From JAAEKA01 sp049299095 (GTDB taxonomy: Bacteria > Chloroflexota > Anaerolineae > JAAEKA01): a DNA stretch of 64,000 nucleotides. The stretch lies in contig JBAQWV010000161.1 in the NCBI GenBank assembly GCA_049299095.1, forward strand, positions 38,067 through 102,066, given 5' to 3'. This document shows positions 50,670-59,910 of the stretch, piece after piece. How positions within the stretch are numbered: the stretch's first letter is position 1; each line of letters starts with the position of its first letter. The position numbers and the translations under genes were made by a program. Below the pieces are notes generated by a model. That model saw nothing but the letters and a program-made list of their open reading frames with translations, had not been told where the DNA came from and searched no databases.

Positions 50670-52346
50670 ATGGCAGAACCCACTTCAAATAGTTTCATCT
50701 CCGCTTTGGACGATTTTGATCGTCTGCATTGGCGCGCCACTTGGGAAAGCCTCTGGAACGGCCTGCGTGGGCGTTCCAACGAGTTGCTCTCCTACGAGGA
50801 TGTCAGCCGACAGTTGAAGATCACAGGCCGCGCGGAAAGCGGCGTGCAGGATATCCCCCTCGACGCGATTGTCGGCAGTGTGGGGCGCTACAACGATTTT
50901 ACCCGCAGCTTTTTACCCAAGCAGCCCAGCGGCCGCGAGCGGTGGGCACGCGTGCGTGCATCCGCGGACGCACACGCGGGCTGGCCTCCCATTGAAGTAT
51001 ACAAAGTGGGTGACGCGTATTTTGTACTGGATGGTAACCATCGGGTGTCGGCTGCACGCGATATGGGCCAGCCCACCATTCAGGCCAACGTCACAGAAAT
51101 CCGCACCCGCGTACCCTTCAGCCCGAACGACACCCCAGACGACATCATCGCCAAGGCTGAATACGCCCAGTTCCTCGAAGAAACGCGGTTGGATGAGCTG
51201 ATCCCCGGCGCCGATCTACGCCTCACCGCGGCTAACGGCTATCCGCAACTGCTGGAGCACATCATTGTCCATCGCTACTACATGGGCATTGAGCAGGAGC
51301 GCGAAATACTCTTTGACGAAGCCGTGCAGCACTGGTACGAGACCGTTTACCTGCCGGTGGTTGACATGATCCGCAGTTCCGATCTGCTGCGCCTGTTCCC
51401 CAACCGCACCGAAGCTGACCTGTACCTGTGGATTGGTCGCAATCAAGCGGAGTTGACGCTGGAATTGGGCATGGATGTCTCGCCTGCTAACGTTGTGGCG
51501 GGCATAGCTGCCAGCGAAGGCGACCTGGCGCGCACACCAGCCCAACCGGTTCATGCCGCCACCATTCGCCGCGACACCAAGCCCTTTGATATCCTGCTGC
51601 CGATGAGCGGCGAGGAGGTTGGCTGGGTGGCCTTGGACCAGGCGCTGATCGTCGCCGAGCGTGAGCCGGTGCGTCTGCACGGCCTGCACGTCGTGCCTGT
51701 CGGTGACGCTGCCGCCCTGGAGCAGGGACAGGCCTTGCAGGCCGAGTTCGAGCAGCGCTGCCAGGCCGCGGGTCTTGAGGGGCGCATGGTGGTGACTGCG
51801 GGCGACCTCACGCGCGAACTGAAACGCCGTGCCCGTTGGACCGATCTGCTGCTGGTGAATCTGGCCCATACGCCCGGCGAAGCAATCCTCGACAAGATTC
51901 GCCCCAGCTTTCAATCACTCGTGCGTCAGGTCGTGTGGCCGATGCTGGTCACGCCCAGTCACGTATCGTCGCTCACACATCCGCTCCTTGCGTTCGATGG
52001 CAGCCGTAACAGTATGCAGGCGCTGTATTTGCTCACCTTCCTGGCCGGGCGTTGGCAGCTGCCGCTCAGTGTCGTCACGGTTGTCGAAGGAACACGCGTG
52101 ACCGCCGAGATTCAACGCTTTGCCAGGGACTATCTTTCCCGGCACTGCTTTGACGTGAGCAAAATCAACTTCATCACAGAAGAAGGCCCGGTGGGGCCAG
52201 CCATTCTGCGCACGGTTGAATTGTACGAATGCGATTGGATCGTGATGGGCGGCTTTAGCCGCCGCGGCCTCGGCGACATGATGATTGACAGCGCGCTGGA
52301 CGGCGTGCTGCGCCGCAGTTGGTGGCCGATCTTGGTGTGTCGCTAA
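50670..52346 (+). CDS. ParB-like domain fused to tandem universal stress protein domains
   Basis: 558 residues. N-terminal region (about 35-150) has IPLDAIVGSVGRYNDFTRSF and VLDGNHRVSAARDMGQPTIQ, the ParB/Srx-like nucleotide-binding fold also seen in DUF4032. A helical middle (about 165-290; HHIIVHRYYMGIEQE-like, YLPVVDMIRSSDLLRLFPNR) follows. The C-terminus holds two UspA-like domains (about 305-420 and 430-558), the second ending VELYECDWIVMGGFSRRG and SALDGVLRRSWWPILVC. It starts 4 bases after selD. May sense nucleotides or stress; function unknown. Confidence 0.75.
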   Translation: MAEPTSNSFISALDDFDRLHWRATWESLWNGLRGRSNELLSYEDVSRQLKITGRAESGVQDIPLDAIVGSVGRYNDFTRSFLPKQPSGRERWARVRASADAHAGWPPIEVYKVGDAYFVLDGNHRVSAARDMGQPTIQANVTEIRTRVPFSPNDTPDDIIAKAEYAQFLEETRLDELIPGADLRLTAANGYPQLLEHIIVHRYYMGIEQEREILFDEAVQHWYETVYLPVVDMIRSSDLLRLFPNRTEADLYLWIGRNQAELTLELGMDVSPANVVAGIAASEGDLARTPAQPVHAATIRRDTKPFDILLPMSGEEVGWVALDQALIVAEREPVRLHGLHVVPVGDAAALEQGQALQAEFEQRCQAAGLEGRMVVTAGDLTRELKRRARWTDLLLVNLAHTPGEAILDKIRPSFQSLVRQVVWPMLVTPSHVSSLTHPLLAFDGSRNSMQALYLLTFLAGRWQLPLSVVTVVEGTRVTAEIQRFARDYLSRHCFDVSKINFITEEGPVGPAILRTVELYECDWIVMGGFSRRGLGDMMIDSALDGVLRRSWWPILVCR

Positions 52347-52379
52347 CCCCCGCTGCTTTCCGCTGGCGGCAGGGTGTGT

Positions 52380-52385
52380 TACAAT
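52380..52385 (+). promoter_or_regulatory. -10 box for a leaderless menG mRNA
   Basis: TACAAT, exactly six bases before the ATG at 52392. The -35 is weak (TTTCCG, 17 bases upstream). No Shine-Dalgarno sequence. Confidence 0.5.
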
Positions 52386-52391
52386 CCTCTC

Positions 52392-53096
52392 ATGTCTGTT
52401 CTTCCACCTGCTGAACAAAAAGCTGCTTACGTCAATCAGATGTTCGACGGGATCGCCCGCCGCTATGATCTGATGAACCGGCTGATGTCGCTCGGCCAGG
52501 ATGTGCGCTGGCGCGAGCTGCTGGTACACGCGGCCGCGCTGCCGCCCGGCGGGCGTCTGCTGGATATTGCCGCGGGCACCGGCGACATCGGCTTCGAGGC
52601 TCTGCGCCAAGCATCGGATATTCGCGTGGTCGCGGCCGATTTTTCGCTGCCCATGATGGAAGCGGGCCGCGCCAAACGCTATAGCCACCGGCTGGCCTGG
52701 CTCGGTGCAGATGCGTTTCATCTGCCCTTCGCCGACAACAGCTTCGACGCGGTCAGTTCCGGCTTTTTATTGCGCAACGTCGTAGATGTCGCGGCCGCGC
52801 TGCATGAGCAACGCCGCGTGGTGAAGCCGGGCGGCCATGTCGTTTGCCTGGAAACCACGCCGCCGCCCGACAACTGGCTGCGCCCGGCCATTACCCTGCA
52901 CTTGCAGAGGGTGATCCCGGCACTGGGCAGGCTGATCAGCGGCCCCGGCCAGGCCTATGCGTACCTGCCGCAGTCCTCCATTGCGTTCATGCAGCCAGAC
53001 GCGCTGGCCGATACCTTCCGCGCGGCCGGGCTGCGCGAAGTACGCTATCTGCGCCTGATGCTGGGCACAATCGCCATTCACATCGGCGTCAAATAA
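52392..53096 (+). CDS. menG: Demethylmenaquinone methyltransferase (MenG/UbiE)
   Basis: 234 residues. Methylates demethylmenaquinone with SAM in the last step of menaquinone synthesis. Family marks: VNQMFDGIARRYDLMNRLMS at the start, the SAM motif LLDIAAGTGDIGFEAL, and FDAVSSGFLLRNVVDVAAAL. The late PGGHVVCLETTPP is also typical. A UbiX-like gene begins 3 bases after its end, in line with quinone metabolism. Confidence 0.9.
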   Translation: MSVLPPAEQKAAYVNQMFDGIARRYDLMNRLMSLGQDVRWRELLVHAAALPPGGRLLDIAAGTGDIGFEALRQASDIRVVAADFSLPMMEAGRAKRYSHRLAWLGADAFHLPFADNSFDAVSSGFLLRNVVDVAAALHEQRRVVKPGGHVVCLETTPPPDNWLRPAITLHLQRVIPALGRLISGPGQAYAYLPQSSIAFMQPDALADTFRAAGLREVRYLRLMLGTIAIHIGVK

Positions 53097-53099
53097 ACG

Positions 53100-53720
53100 A
53101 TGACCTCTCACGCACAGCGGCGCTTAATTGTGGCACTCTCCGGGGCCAGCGGGCAGCTCTATGGTATTCGCCTGCTGGAAGTGCTGCGCGAGGCGCGCGC
53201 CTCCGGCCAGCCGGATGCCATTGAAACGCACCTGGTCATCAGCGATGCCGCGCGCATCACGATTGCGCAGGAAACCGACCTGACCCCGCGCCAGGTCGAG
53301 GCGCTGGCCGATCACGTCTATCGCGCGCGCGATATCGGTGCTGCCATTGCCAGCGGCAGTTTTAACACGCTGGGCATGGTGGTTGCGCCGTGCAGCATCA
53401 AAACGCTCTCGGCGATTGCCACCTGCTATTCCGCGGATCTGACCAGCCGCGCGGCCGATGTACAGCTCAAAGAAGGCCGCCCGCTTTTGCTGCTGGTGCG
53501 GGAAACGCCGCTGCACCTCGCCCATCTGCGCATGATGACGCAGGCCGCCGAAGCTGGCGCGATCATTATGCCACCTGTGCCCGCCTTTTACAGCCGTCCG
53601 CAAACCCTGGACGACATCGTGAACGGCACGGTGGGGCGCATGTTGGCCCGTTTGGGCATCGAAAACGAACTCTATCATCGCTGGTTGGGCGTCGGCGCAT
53701 CCGAAACGCCGGAGCCATAG
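53100..53720 (+). CDS. ubiX: UbiX-family flavin prenyltransferase
   Basis: 206 residues. Makes the prenylated FMN cofactor used by UbiD decarboxylases. The N-terminus LIVALSGASGQLYGIRLLEV, ASGSFNTLGMVVAPCSIKTL (phosphate- and FMN-binding), RPLLLLVRETPLHLAHLRMM and GAIIMPPVPAFYSRPQTLDD are the family blocks. No UbiD gene is visible here. It follows menG closely and is probably co-transcribed. Confidence 0.93.
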   Translation: MTSHAQRRLIVALSGASGQLYGIRLLEVLREARASGQPDAIETHLVISDAARITIAQETDLTPRQVEALADHVYRARDIGAAIASGSFNTLGMVVAPCSIKTLSAIATCYSADLTSRAADVQLKEGRPLLLLVRETPLHLAHLRMMTQAAEAGAIIMPPVPAFYSRPQTLDDIVNGTVGRMLARLGIENELYHRWLGVGASETPEP

Positions 53721-53742
53721 CCAGCCAGTGCAGGATACGACT

Positions 53743-54498
53743 ATGAATGAAACTGCCATTTTTGAAAAGCAACACAGCCCGCAGGCCGCGCTGCGCGGCG
53801 TACCGTCGTTGGTGTGGCGCGCCGGCCAGGAACGCCGTCTGAACCTGATCCGCCAATGGGCCGCGCTGGATGGCGCGCGCGTGCTGGTGGATGGCAGCGG
53901 CGTGGGCCTGTATGTGCGCGGGCTGCAAGCACAGGGCGCGGATGTGTGGGGCGTAGACGTGGAGTTCGAGCATGTGGAGGCTTCCACCGTCAACGCACCG
54001 GGCGCAGGCGTGTGTCAGGCCGCCGGGGAAGCCCTGCCCTATCCCAACAACGCTTTCGATCTGGTGCTCAGCCATGAAGTAATCGAACATGTGCAGAATG
54101 ACCGCGACTATGCCATCGAGATGTGGCGCGTGACACGTCCCGGTGGGCGCATTGTGGTGTTTTGCCCTAACCGGCTCTATCCCTTTGAAACGCACGGCCA
54201 CTACTGGCGCGGACACTATCATTTTGGCAACACCCCGCTGATCAACTGGCTGCCCGATCCGCTGCGCAACCGCCTCGCGCCGCATGTGCGCGCGTACACG
54301 AAGGCCGGGTTGGCGCAGTTGTTCGATGGGTTACCGCTGCGCATTCTGGAGCATACCGCCATCTACCCCGGCTATGACAACATCGTCTACCGGCGACCAG
54401 AGCTGGGGGATACGTTGCGCCGCGTGACGTACACGCTGGAGCAAACACCGCTGCGTTGGTTTGGCCTGTCGCACTTGTTGGTCATTGAGAAGCTGTGA
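53743..54498 (+). CDS. Class I SAM-dependent methyltransferase
   Basis: 251 residues. Rossmann-type Methyltransf_11: ARVLVDGSGVGLYVRGLQAQ replaces the usual GCGxG loop, with AEALPYPNNAFDLVLSHEVI and EHVQNDRDYAIEMWRVTRPG as the later motifs. RIVVFCPNRLYPFETHGHYW resembles methyltransferases acting on lipids or glycans. The ATG at 53743 is preferred to the GTG at 53728. Its substrate cannot be told; it lies behind menG and ubiX. Confidence 0.85.
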   Translation: MNETAIFEKQHSPQAALRGVPSLVWRAGQERRLNLIRQWAALDGARVLVDGSGVGLYVRGLQAQGADVWGVDVEFEHVEASTVNAPGAGVCQAAGEALPYPNNAFDLVLSHEVIEHVQNDRDYAIEMWRVTRPGGRIVVFCPNRLYPFETHGHYWRGHYHFGNTPLINWLPDPLRNRLAPHVRAYTKAGLAQLFDGLPLRILEHTAIYPGYDNIVYRRPELGDTLRRVTYTLEQTPLRWFGLSHLLVIEKL

Positions 54499-54506
54499 GG
54501 TAAAAT
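54478..54506 (+). promoter_or_regulatory. Promoter of the PBP gene
   Basis: TTGGTC (54478-54483), 17-base spacer, TAAAAT (54501-54506), overlapping the end of the methyltransferase gene. Predicted start near 54513. Confidence 0.5.
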
Positions 54507-54516
54507 AAGGCGTTGT

Positions 54517-54546
54517 AGGCGACTTGGCAAGCGTTGCCAGTCGCCT
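54517..54546 (+). other. Strong hairpin at the 5' end of the PBP leader
   Basis: AGGCGACTTGGCAA (54517-54530) pairs with TTGCCAGTCGCCT (54534-54546), one bulged base. It has no T run. It lies just after the predicted start site, so it may stabilise the mRNA or act as an upstream terminator. Confidence 0.6.
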
Positions 54547-54611
54547 GACCCCATGTCTGAGTTTGGCGTCGGACTGGCAGGAGCCAGCCGGCGATCTTGC
54601 GTTAATTGACT

Positions 54612-57600
54612 ATGAGCTACAATTCTGAACAAGTTTTGATTAAACGTCGCCGCCGCGAGCGGCGCTGGCAAAACCGGCCACGACCGGCTTTGCGGCTGGT
54701 GCAAGTCCTTGGTGTGATCTTGCTGGTTTTTGTTGCCATCAACACGCTGATGGTGGGGTCAGCCGTCGGCGCAGTCGCCGGTGTATATTCCTACTTCGCA
54801 CGCGACCTGCCCGATGCCAGCGCGATTGAAACCGAACAGGAAGAGTTTGAAACGGTGCGCATCTACGACCGCACTGGTGAGCATCTTTTGTTTGAAAGCG
54901 TTGACCCGCGCCCCTTCCGTGGCGACCGCACCTACTTGCCTCTGGAGGAAATGTCCTCCTGGGTGATCAGCGCCACGGTGGGTCTGGAAGACCGCAGCTT
55001 TTGGCAGAACCCAGGCATCAACCCGATTGGCTTGGGACGCGCCCTTGTTTCCACAGTGCGCGGCGGCCAGGTGCAAGGCGGCAGCTCCATCACGCAACAG
55101 CTCATCAAGCAAGTGATCATTGACCCAGAGGAACGTTACCAGCGCAGCTATACGCGCAAGATCAAAGAAATCATCATGGCTTTGGAGATCACGCGCCGCT
55201 ATTCCAAGGAACAAATCCTGGAATGGTACCTGAACTATAACTTCTATGGCAACTTTGCCTACGGCATCGAAGCTGCTTCACAGGTATATTACAACAAGCC
55301 TGCCAGCGATTTGACGATGGAAGAAGCGGTGATGCTGTCCACGATCCCACAGTACCCCGCGCTTAATCCTTTTGATAACCCACAGGATGCGTATCGGCGG
55401 CAGCGCAAGGCACTGGATGCGTTGGTGACTGAGGCAGGCTTTTTGCCGCAAGACGAAGCCGACGCGGCCAAAAAGTTCTTCGACGATGGCGTGCTCAATC
55501 AGCTTTTCGAGCAAAAGCTGATTAGCGAAACCGACCGCGATACCGCTGCCACTGACAAAGCGGCCAGCGACCGCGTGCTGGACGCGTTGGTTCAGGCGGA
55601 ATGGATTGACCAACCGACCGCGGACGCTGCCAAAGCCTATGGTGGCAGCCGTTGGATGTTCCTGCACAAAAAGACCACCGAGCGTTTCGAGAATGTGAGC
55701 GCGCCGCACTTCGCCCTGTATGTTTTGGACGAATTACAGCGCCGGTTCAACACCCCCGAAGACCCCTATTATATCTGGCGCAATGGTGTACAGGTGTACA
55801 CAACGCTGGACTACGACCTGCAAAAGGCAGCAGAATGTGCCGCACGCGTGCGGATTGCCGGGCTGGAAGGTACCCCCGGCGATCAGTATGTGCCACCTGA
55901 GGGGACGCCTGCTGATGCGTGCGACGCTTTCAAGGGTATGGACACCCTGCCTAATCTGGAAGATAAGGATCACAACGCACATAATGCCGCAGTGGTGGCG
56001 ATCCGTCCTACCACCGGCGAGATTCTGTCTATGGTGGGTAGTGTCAATTATAACAACCAGGATATTGACGGCGAAGTCAACATGGCTATTGCTGACAACC
56101 AGCCTGGCTCCAGCTTTAAGCCGTTTACCTACCTGGAAGGCTTTTTGCAGGGCTATACCACGGCCACGCGCATCATGGATGTGCGCACGGTCTTTCCGAA
56201 CAGTGCCGGCGCGCCCTATGTACCGGAGAACTATGACCGCAAATATCATGGCCCCCAGCTTGCTCGCTATGCCTTGCAGCGTTCCTATAACATTCCCGCC
56301 GTCTGGATGATGAACCAGGTGGGTGTCAAGAACGTAATTGACCTGGCCCACAAGCTGGGCATCAACTCGCTGCAGGAAGAATATTATGGTTTGAGCCTGA
56401 CACTGGGCGGTGGCGATGTGCGTTTGCTGGATATGGTCTACGCGTACAGCGTTTTTGCCAACGGCGGCGTGATGGCCGGTCAACCGGTGGCCGCCGATCG
56501 CCAACGACCTGGCTATCGCACGCTGGACCCGGTGAGCATCCTGCAAGTGCGCGACAAGGGCGGCCAGATCCTTTACGAATACAAGCAACCGGACACGGCC
56601 CGGCTGGTAGACGCGCAACACATCTACCTGCTGCAGGACGTGCAATCGGACTACAACGCACGCATTGCTTCCTACGGCGATTGGGCGCGCTTCCTGGAAC
56701 TGCCCGACCGCAAGATCGCAGCCAAGACCGGCTCGACCAACAACTGGACTGACGGCTGGACGATTGGCTACGCTCCGCAGTTGGCTGTCGGTGTCTGGGT
56801 TGGCAACGCGGACAATACGCCGATGTACGAAGTGCCGGGCAGCCGCGGTGCAGCCCCGATCTTCCGCGCGGTGATGCAGTATGCCCTGACCGATCGAGGC
56901 GTGCCGGTTGAAGAGTTTCAGCGCCCGCCTGGCATCATCGAACGCGACGTGTGCTGGGAATCGGGCTTATTGCCTACGTCAGCCTGCGGGCGTGTGGTGA
57001 AAGAAGTCTTCATCGAGGGCACCGAACCCACCCAGTACGATAACGTCTGGCGTGCCTTTGAAATCAACCGTGCCAACGGCAAGCTGGCAACGCCTTACAC
57101 TCCGCTGGATCTGCGCGAGTATCGCGTTTACCAGATTTACCCGCCTGAGGCCGCGGACTGGGTGCGTGAGCAGGAAATTGCTCAACCGCCAACCGAGTAC
57201 GATACCACCGTTGGTATCGGCACAGTAGACGGTGAAGCCGCCATCTTCTCGCCCACGCCATTTTCCTATGTAAAAGGCACTATCGAAGTGCGCGGCAACG
57301 CCCAGCTTGATGGCTTTGCTAATTACCGGGTAGAGTATGGTTCTGGCATCACCCCCGACTGGTACGCAACCATCGGCTCCGGCTCCACGCCGATCAGTGG
57401 CGGCGCGCTTGCTTACTGGAACACCTATGGGCTGAGCGGCGTGTACACCCTGCGCGTTGTTGTCACACGCACGGACGGCAGCGTCAAGGTGGGCAGTTTC
57501 CAGGTGACAGTTGACAACGTTTCTCCCACAGTGGCGATTGAAGCGCCGTTTGAAGGGGATGAATACAAGACTACCGACAGCGAAAGCACCGTAGCAGAAG

Positions 57601-57983
57601 ATGATGAGTGGATCAGCATCACCGCCAATGCCAACGACGATTGGGCTATGGATCGCGTTGAATTCTTGCTAGACGGTAAAGATATTGGTGCCAGCCGCGT
57701 GCCACCTTTCAGTCTGCGCTGGGACCTGGAGATCTTTGGCAAAGAGCATGGCTCCGGCAGCACGCAGCAAGTGCCGGAAATCGTTCAGGGCAAGGCCACA
57801 GGTCGTAATTACACTGTCTTTGAGAATGGCTTTGGCTATCTGGAAGATGAGAAGGGCGATTATTCAGAAACCCACCTGATCCAGATCATCGCTTATGACC
57901 GCGCTGGCAACGCCGCCAAGAGCGAGAAAATCCGCGTTTATGTACACCGAAAAACCGAAGACAAGGCAACGCCGACGCCTTAA
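54612..57983 (+). CDS. Class A penicillin-binding protein (PBP1A-type) with C-terminal Ig-like extension
   Basis: 1,123 residues. A short cytoplasmic basic tail, one transmembrane segment (LVQVLGVILLVFVAINTLMV), the GT51 glycosyltransferase (catalytic Glu in ATVGLEDRSFWQNPGIN, GGSSITQQLIKQ, RRYSKEQILEWYLNYNFYG), an insertion of about 80 residues (Asp/Ala/Lys-rich), and the transpeptidase: SxxK in SSFKPFTY (about 500), SYN in RSYNIPAVWMMN and KTGS (about 705). The last 270 residues include Big/Ig-like beta folds (RGNAQLDGFANYRVEYGSG; VSPTVAIEAPFEGDEY). Polymerises and cross-links peptidoglycan. The ATG at 54612 is chosen over the TTG at 54606. Confidence 0.94.
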   Translation: MSYNSEQVLIKRRRRERRWQNRPRPALRLVQVLGVILLVFVAINTLMVGSAVGAVAGVYSYFARDLPDASAIETEQEEFETVRIYDRTGEHLLFESVDPRPFRGDRTYLPLEEMSSWVISATVGLEDRSFWQNPGINPIGLGRALVSTVRGGQVQGGSSITQQLIKQVIIDPEERYQRSYTRKIKEIIMALEITRRYSKEQILEWYLNYNFYGNFAYGIEAASQVYYNKPASDLTMEEAVMLSTIPQYPALNPFDNPQDAYRRQRKALDALVTEAGFLPQDEADAAKKFFDDGVLNQLFEQKLISETDRDTAATDKAASDRVLDALVQAEWIDQPTADAAKAYGGSRWMFLHKKTTERFENVSAPHFALYVLDELQRRFNTPEDPYYIWRNGVQVYTTLDYDLQKAAECAARVRIAGLEGTPGDQYVPPEGTPADACDAFKGMDTLPNLEDKDHNAHNAAVVAIRPTTGEILSMVGSVNYNNQDIDGEVNMAIADNQPGSSFKPFTYLEGFLQGYTTATRIMDVRTVFPNSAGAPYVPENYDRKYHGPQLARYALQRSYNIPAVWMMNQVGVKNVIDLAHKLGINSLQEEYYGLSLTLGGGDVRLLDMVYAYSVFANGGVMAGQPVAADRQRPGYRTLDPVSILQVRDKGGQILYEYKQPDTARLVDAQHIYLLQDVQSDYNARIASYGDWARFLELPDRKIAAKTGSTNNWTDGWTIGYAPQLAVGVWVGNADNTPMYEVPGSRGAAPIFRAVMQYALTDRGVPVEEFQRPPGIIERDVCWESGLLPTSACGRVVKEVFIEGTEPTQYDNVWRAFEINRANGKLATPYTPLDLREYRVYQIYPPEAADWVREQEIAQPPTEYDTTVGIGTVDGEAAIFSPTPFSYVKGTIEVRGNAQLDGFANYRVEYGSGITPDWYATIGSGSTPISGGALAYWNTYGLSGVYTLRVVVTRTDGSVKVGSFQVTVDNVSPTVAIEAPFEGDEYKTTDSESTVAEDDEWISITANANDDWAMDRVEFLLDGKDIGASRVPPFSLRWDLEIFGKEHGSGSTQQVPEIVQGKATGRNYTVFENGFGYLEDEKGDYSETHLIQIIAYDRAGNAAKSEKIRVYVHRKTEDKATPTP

Positions 57984-58004
57984 ACCGTTTTAATTGGCAG
58001 TGAC

Positions 58005-58035
58005 AAAGGCGCTCATCAACAAGAGCGCCTTTATT
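58005..58035 (+). terminator. Intrinsic terminator after the PBP gene
   Basis: AAAGGCGCTC (58005-58014) pairs with GAGCGCCTTT (58023-58032) around an 8-base loop, followed by ATTTC. Separates the PBP and pyruvate kinase genes. Confidence 0.8.
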
Positions 58036-58072
58036 TCGCCCCCTTTGGGCGGTGTTTGAAGAGGAGACAGCC

Positions 58073-59833
58073 GTGCAACGTACCAAGATCGTCTGCACCA
58101 TCGGACCTGCCAGCCAATCGCCAGAGATGCTTGCGCGTCTCATGCAGGCAGGTATGGATGTGGCGCGCGTCAACATGTCACATGGGACGCATGAGATGCA
58201 CGCCGAAAATATTGCCAACATCCGTGCGGTAGCACAAAGCGTCGGCAAGGCCGTCGCAGTGCTGCTCGACCTGCAAGGCCCCAAGCTGCGCGTGGGTGAA
58301 ATGCCGCCGGAGGGTGTGTTATTGATTCCGGGCGAGACCGTTACGTTGACCGTGAACCCGGAACCTGCCACTGCTACGAGGGTGCCCGTCCAGTTCAAGC
58401 GCCTGCCGAGTGCAGTCGAGCCGGGCGACCGCATCATGCTGGATGATGGCCTGCTCGACCTGGTTGTACTCAGCAAAACCTCAACTGACGTGACCTGCCG
58501 TGTGGTGACAGGGGGGGTGCTAACCTCCAACAAGGGTATCAACCTGCCCAAAGCCAGCTTTTCTATTGCTTCGGTTTCGGAAAAAGACAAAAAAGACGTG
58601 ATTTTTGGCTTAAATCATCGCGTTGACTGGATTGCGCTCTCCTTTGTACGCCGCGCCGATGATATTCACGAAGTGCGCGAGCTGGTGCGCAGCCAGACCG
58701 AATTTGGCCGCCTCACGCCAATCATTGCCAAGATCGAAAAGCCGGAAGCGGTGGAAAACATCCGCGAAATCGTGGCCGCCGCGGACGGGATCATGGTCGC
58801 CCGCGGTGATCTGGGGATTGAAGTGTCGCCTGAAGCCGTGCCGATGATGCAAAAGATGATCATTAAGCTGTGCAACGAGCTGGGCAAACCAGTGATCACC
58901 GCCACGCAAATGCTCGATTCGATGATCCGCAACCCGCGCCCTACGCGCGCGGAAGCCAGCGACGTGGCGAATGCAATTCTGGACGGCACGGATGCCATCA
59001 TGCTTTCCGGCGAAACCGCGGTCGGCAAATATCCGGTCGAAGCGATTGAAACGATGGTGCGCATCGCCCAGGAAACCGAGCCGAAAAGCCGCTTTGGGCC
59101 GCCCAGCCTGACCGCGGGCCAACATTCTATCAGCGAAGCGGTTTGTTATGCGGCTACCGACACCGCCATTATGCTCCATGCCAGCGCCATCCTGGCGCCG
59201 ACCATTTCCGGTACCACCGCGCGCATCCTCTCACATTTCCGCGCTCCCAATCCCATCATCGCCATCACACCGAACCCGGCTGTCCATCGCCAGCTCGCTC
59301 TATTCTGGGGTATCTATCCCCTGATGAGCCAGCGCGCGCCAGATACTGAGATTGTCATCACCGATGCGATTACCACCGCACTGAACGCGCGCCTGATCCA
59401 TGAAGGGGATACCGTCGTGATCACCGCAGGCACAGCCGGACAAATGACCGGTACCACCGATCTGATCAAGGTGGCCGTGTTGGCAAAAACGCTGGCCGAG
59501 GGTATTGGTGTCGGTAATAACCGAGTGATTGGCCGTGTGCGCCGGTTGGAAGCCCCTCTGCCAGATGACATCAAGCTACACAGTGATGAAATCATCGTCA
59601 CGCATAAGACCGACCGCACCTTTGTCCACATTCTGGATGACGCGGCTGGGCTGATCACCGCTGAGGACGGTTTGGATTCGCACGGTTATCTGCTGGCAAC
59701 CGAGCAAGGCCGGCCGGCGCTGATTGGCGTGGCCGATCTGGGCACGCTGCAGGATGGCCTATGGATCGTGCTTGACCCTCGCAACGGCGTGGTGATGGAG
59801 CGCGGCAGCTCTGTGCAAGATATTCCCCGCTAA
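58073..59833 (+). CDS. pyk: Pyruvate kinase with C-terminal PEP-utiliser-like domain
   Basis: 586 residues. Converts PEP and ADP to pyruvate and ATP. QRTKIVCTIGPAS, VNMSHGTHEMHAEN, DLQGPKLRVG, the active-site segment IAKIEKPEAVENI and MVARGDLGIE are canonical. The catalytic ATQMLDSMIRNPRPTRAEAS and SDVANAILDGTDAIMLSGET follow. The last 110 residues resemble the PEP-utiliser mobile domain (LITAEDGLDSHGYLLATEQG, PALIGV), as in Geobacillus Pyk. The GTG at 58073 is set by GAGGAG 7 bases upstream; an earlier GTG at 58052 has no site. Confidence 0.95.
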   Translation: MQRTKIVCTIGPASQSPEMLARLMQAGMDVARVNMSHGTHEMHAENIANIRAVAQSVGKAVAVLLDLQGPKLRVGEMPPEGVLLIPGETVTLTVNPEPATATRVPVQFKRLPSAVEPGDRIMLDDGLLDLVVLSKTSTDVTCRVVTGGVLTSNKGINLPKASFSIASVSEKDKKDVIFGLNHRVDWIALSFVRRADDIHEVRELVRSQTEFGRLTPIIAKIEKPEAVENIREIVAAADGIMVARGDLGIEVSPEAVPMMQKMIIKLCNELGKPVITATQMLDSMIRNPRPTRAEASDVANAILDGTDAIMLSGETAVGKYPVEAIETMVRIAQETEPKSRFGPPSLTAGQHSISEAVCYAATDTAIMLHASAILAPTISGTTARILSHFRAPNPIIAITPNPAVHRQLALFWGIYPLMSQRAPDTEIVITDAITTALNARLIHEGDTVVITAGTAGQMTGTTDLIKVAVLAKTLAEGIGVGNNRVIGRVRRLEAPLPDDIKLHSDEIIVTHKTDRTFVHILDDAAGLITAEDGLDSHGYLLATEQGRPALIGVADLGTLQDGLWIVLDPRNGVVMERGSSVQDIPR

Positions 59834-59847
59834 AATTTCTTCGCGAC

Positions 59848-59888
59848 AACCAAAAAGCCCCTGCCATTTCGGCAGGGGCTTTTTGGTT
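59848..59888. terminator. Bidirectional terminator between pyk and rplL
   Basis: AACCAAAAAGCCCCTGCC (59848-59865) pairs perfectly over 18 bases with GGCAGGGGCTTTTTGGTT (59871-59888) around ATTTC. Confidence 0.95.
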
Positions 59889-59910
59889 TATTCTGGCAGT
59901 GCAATCGAAC

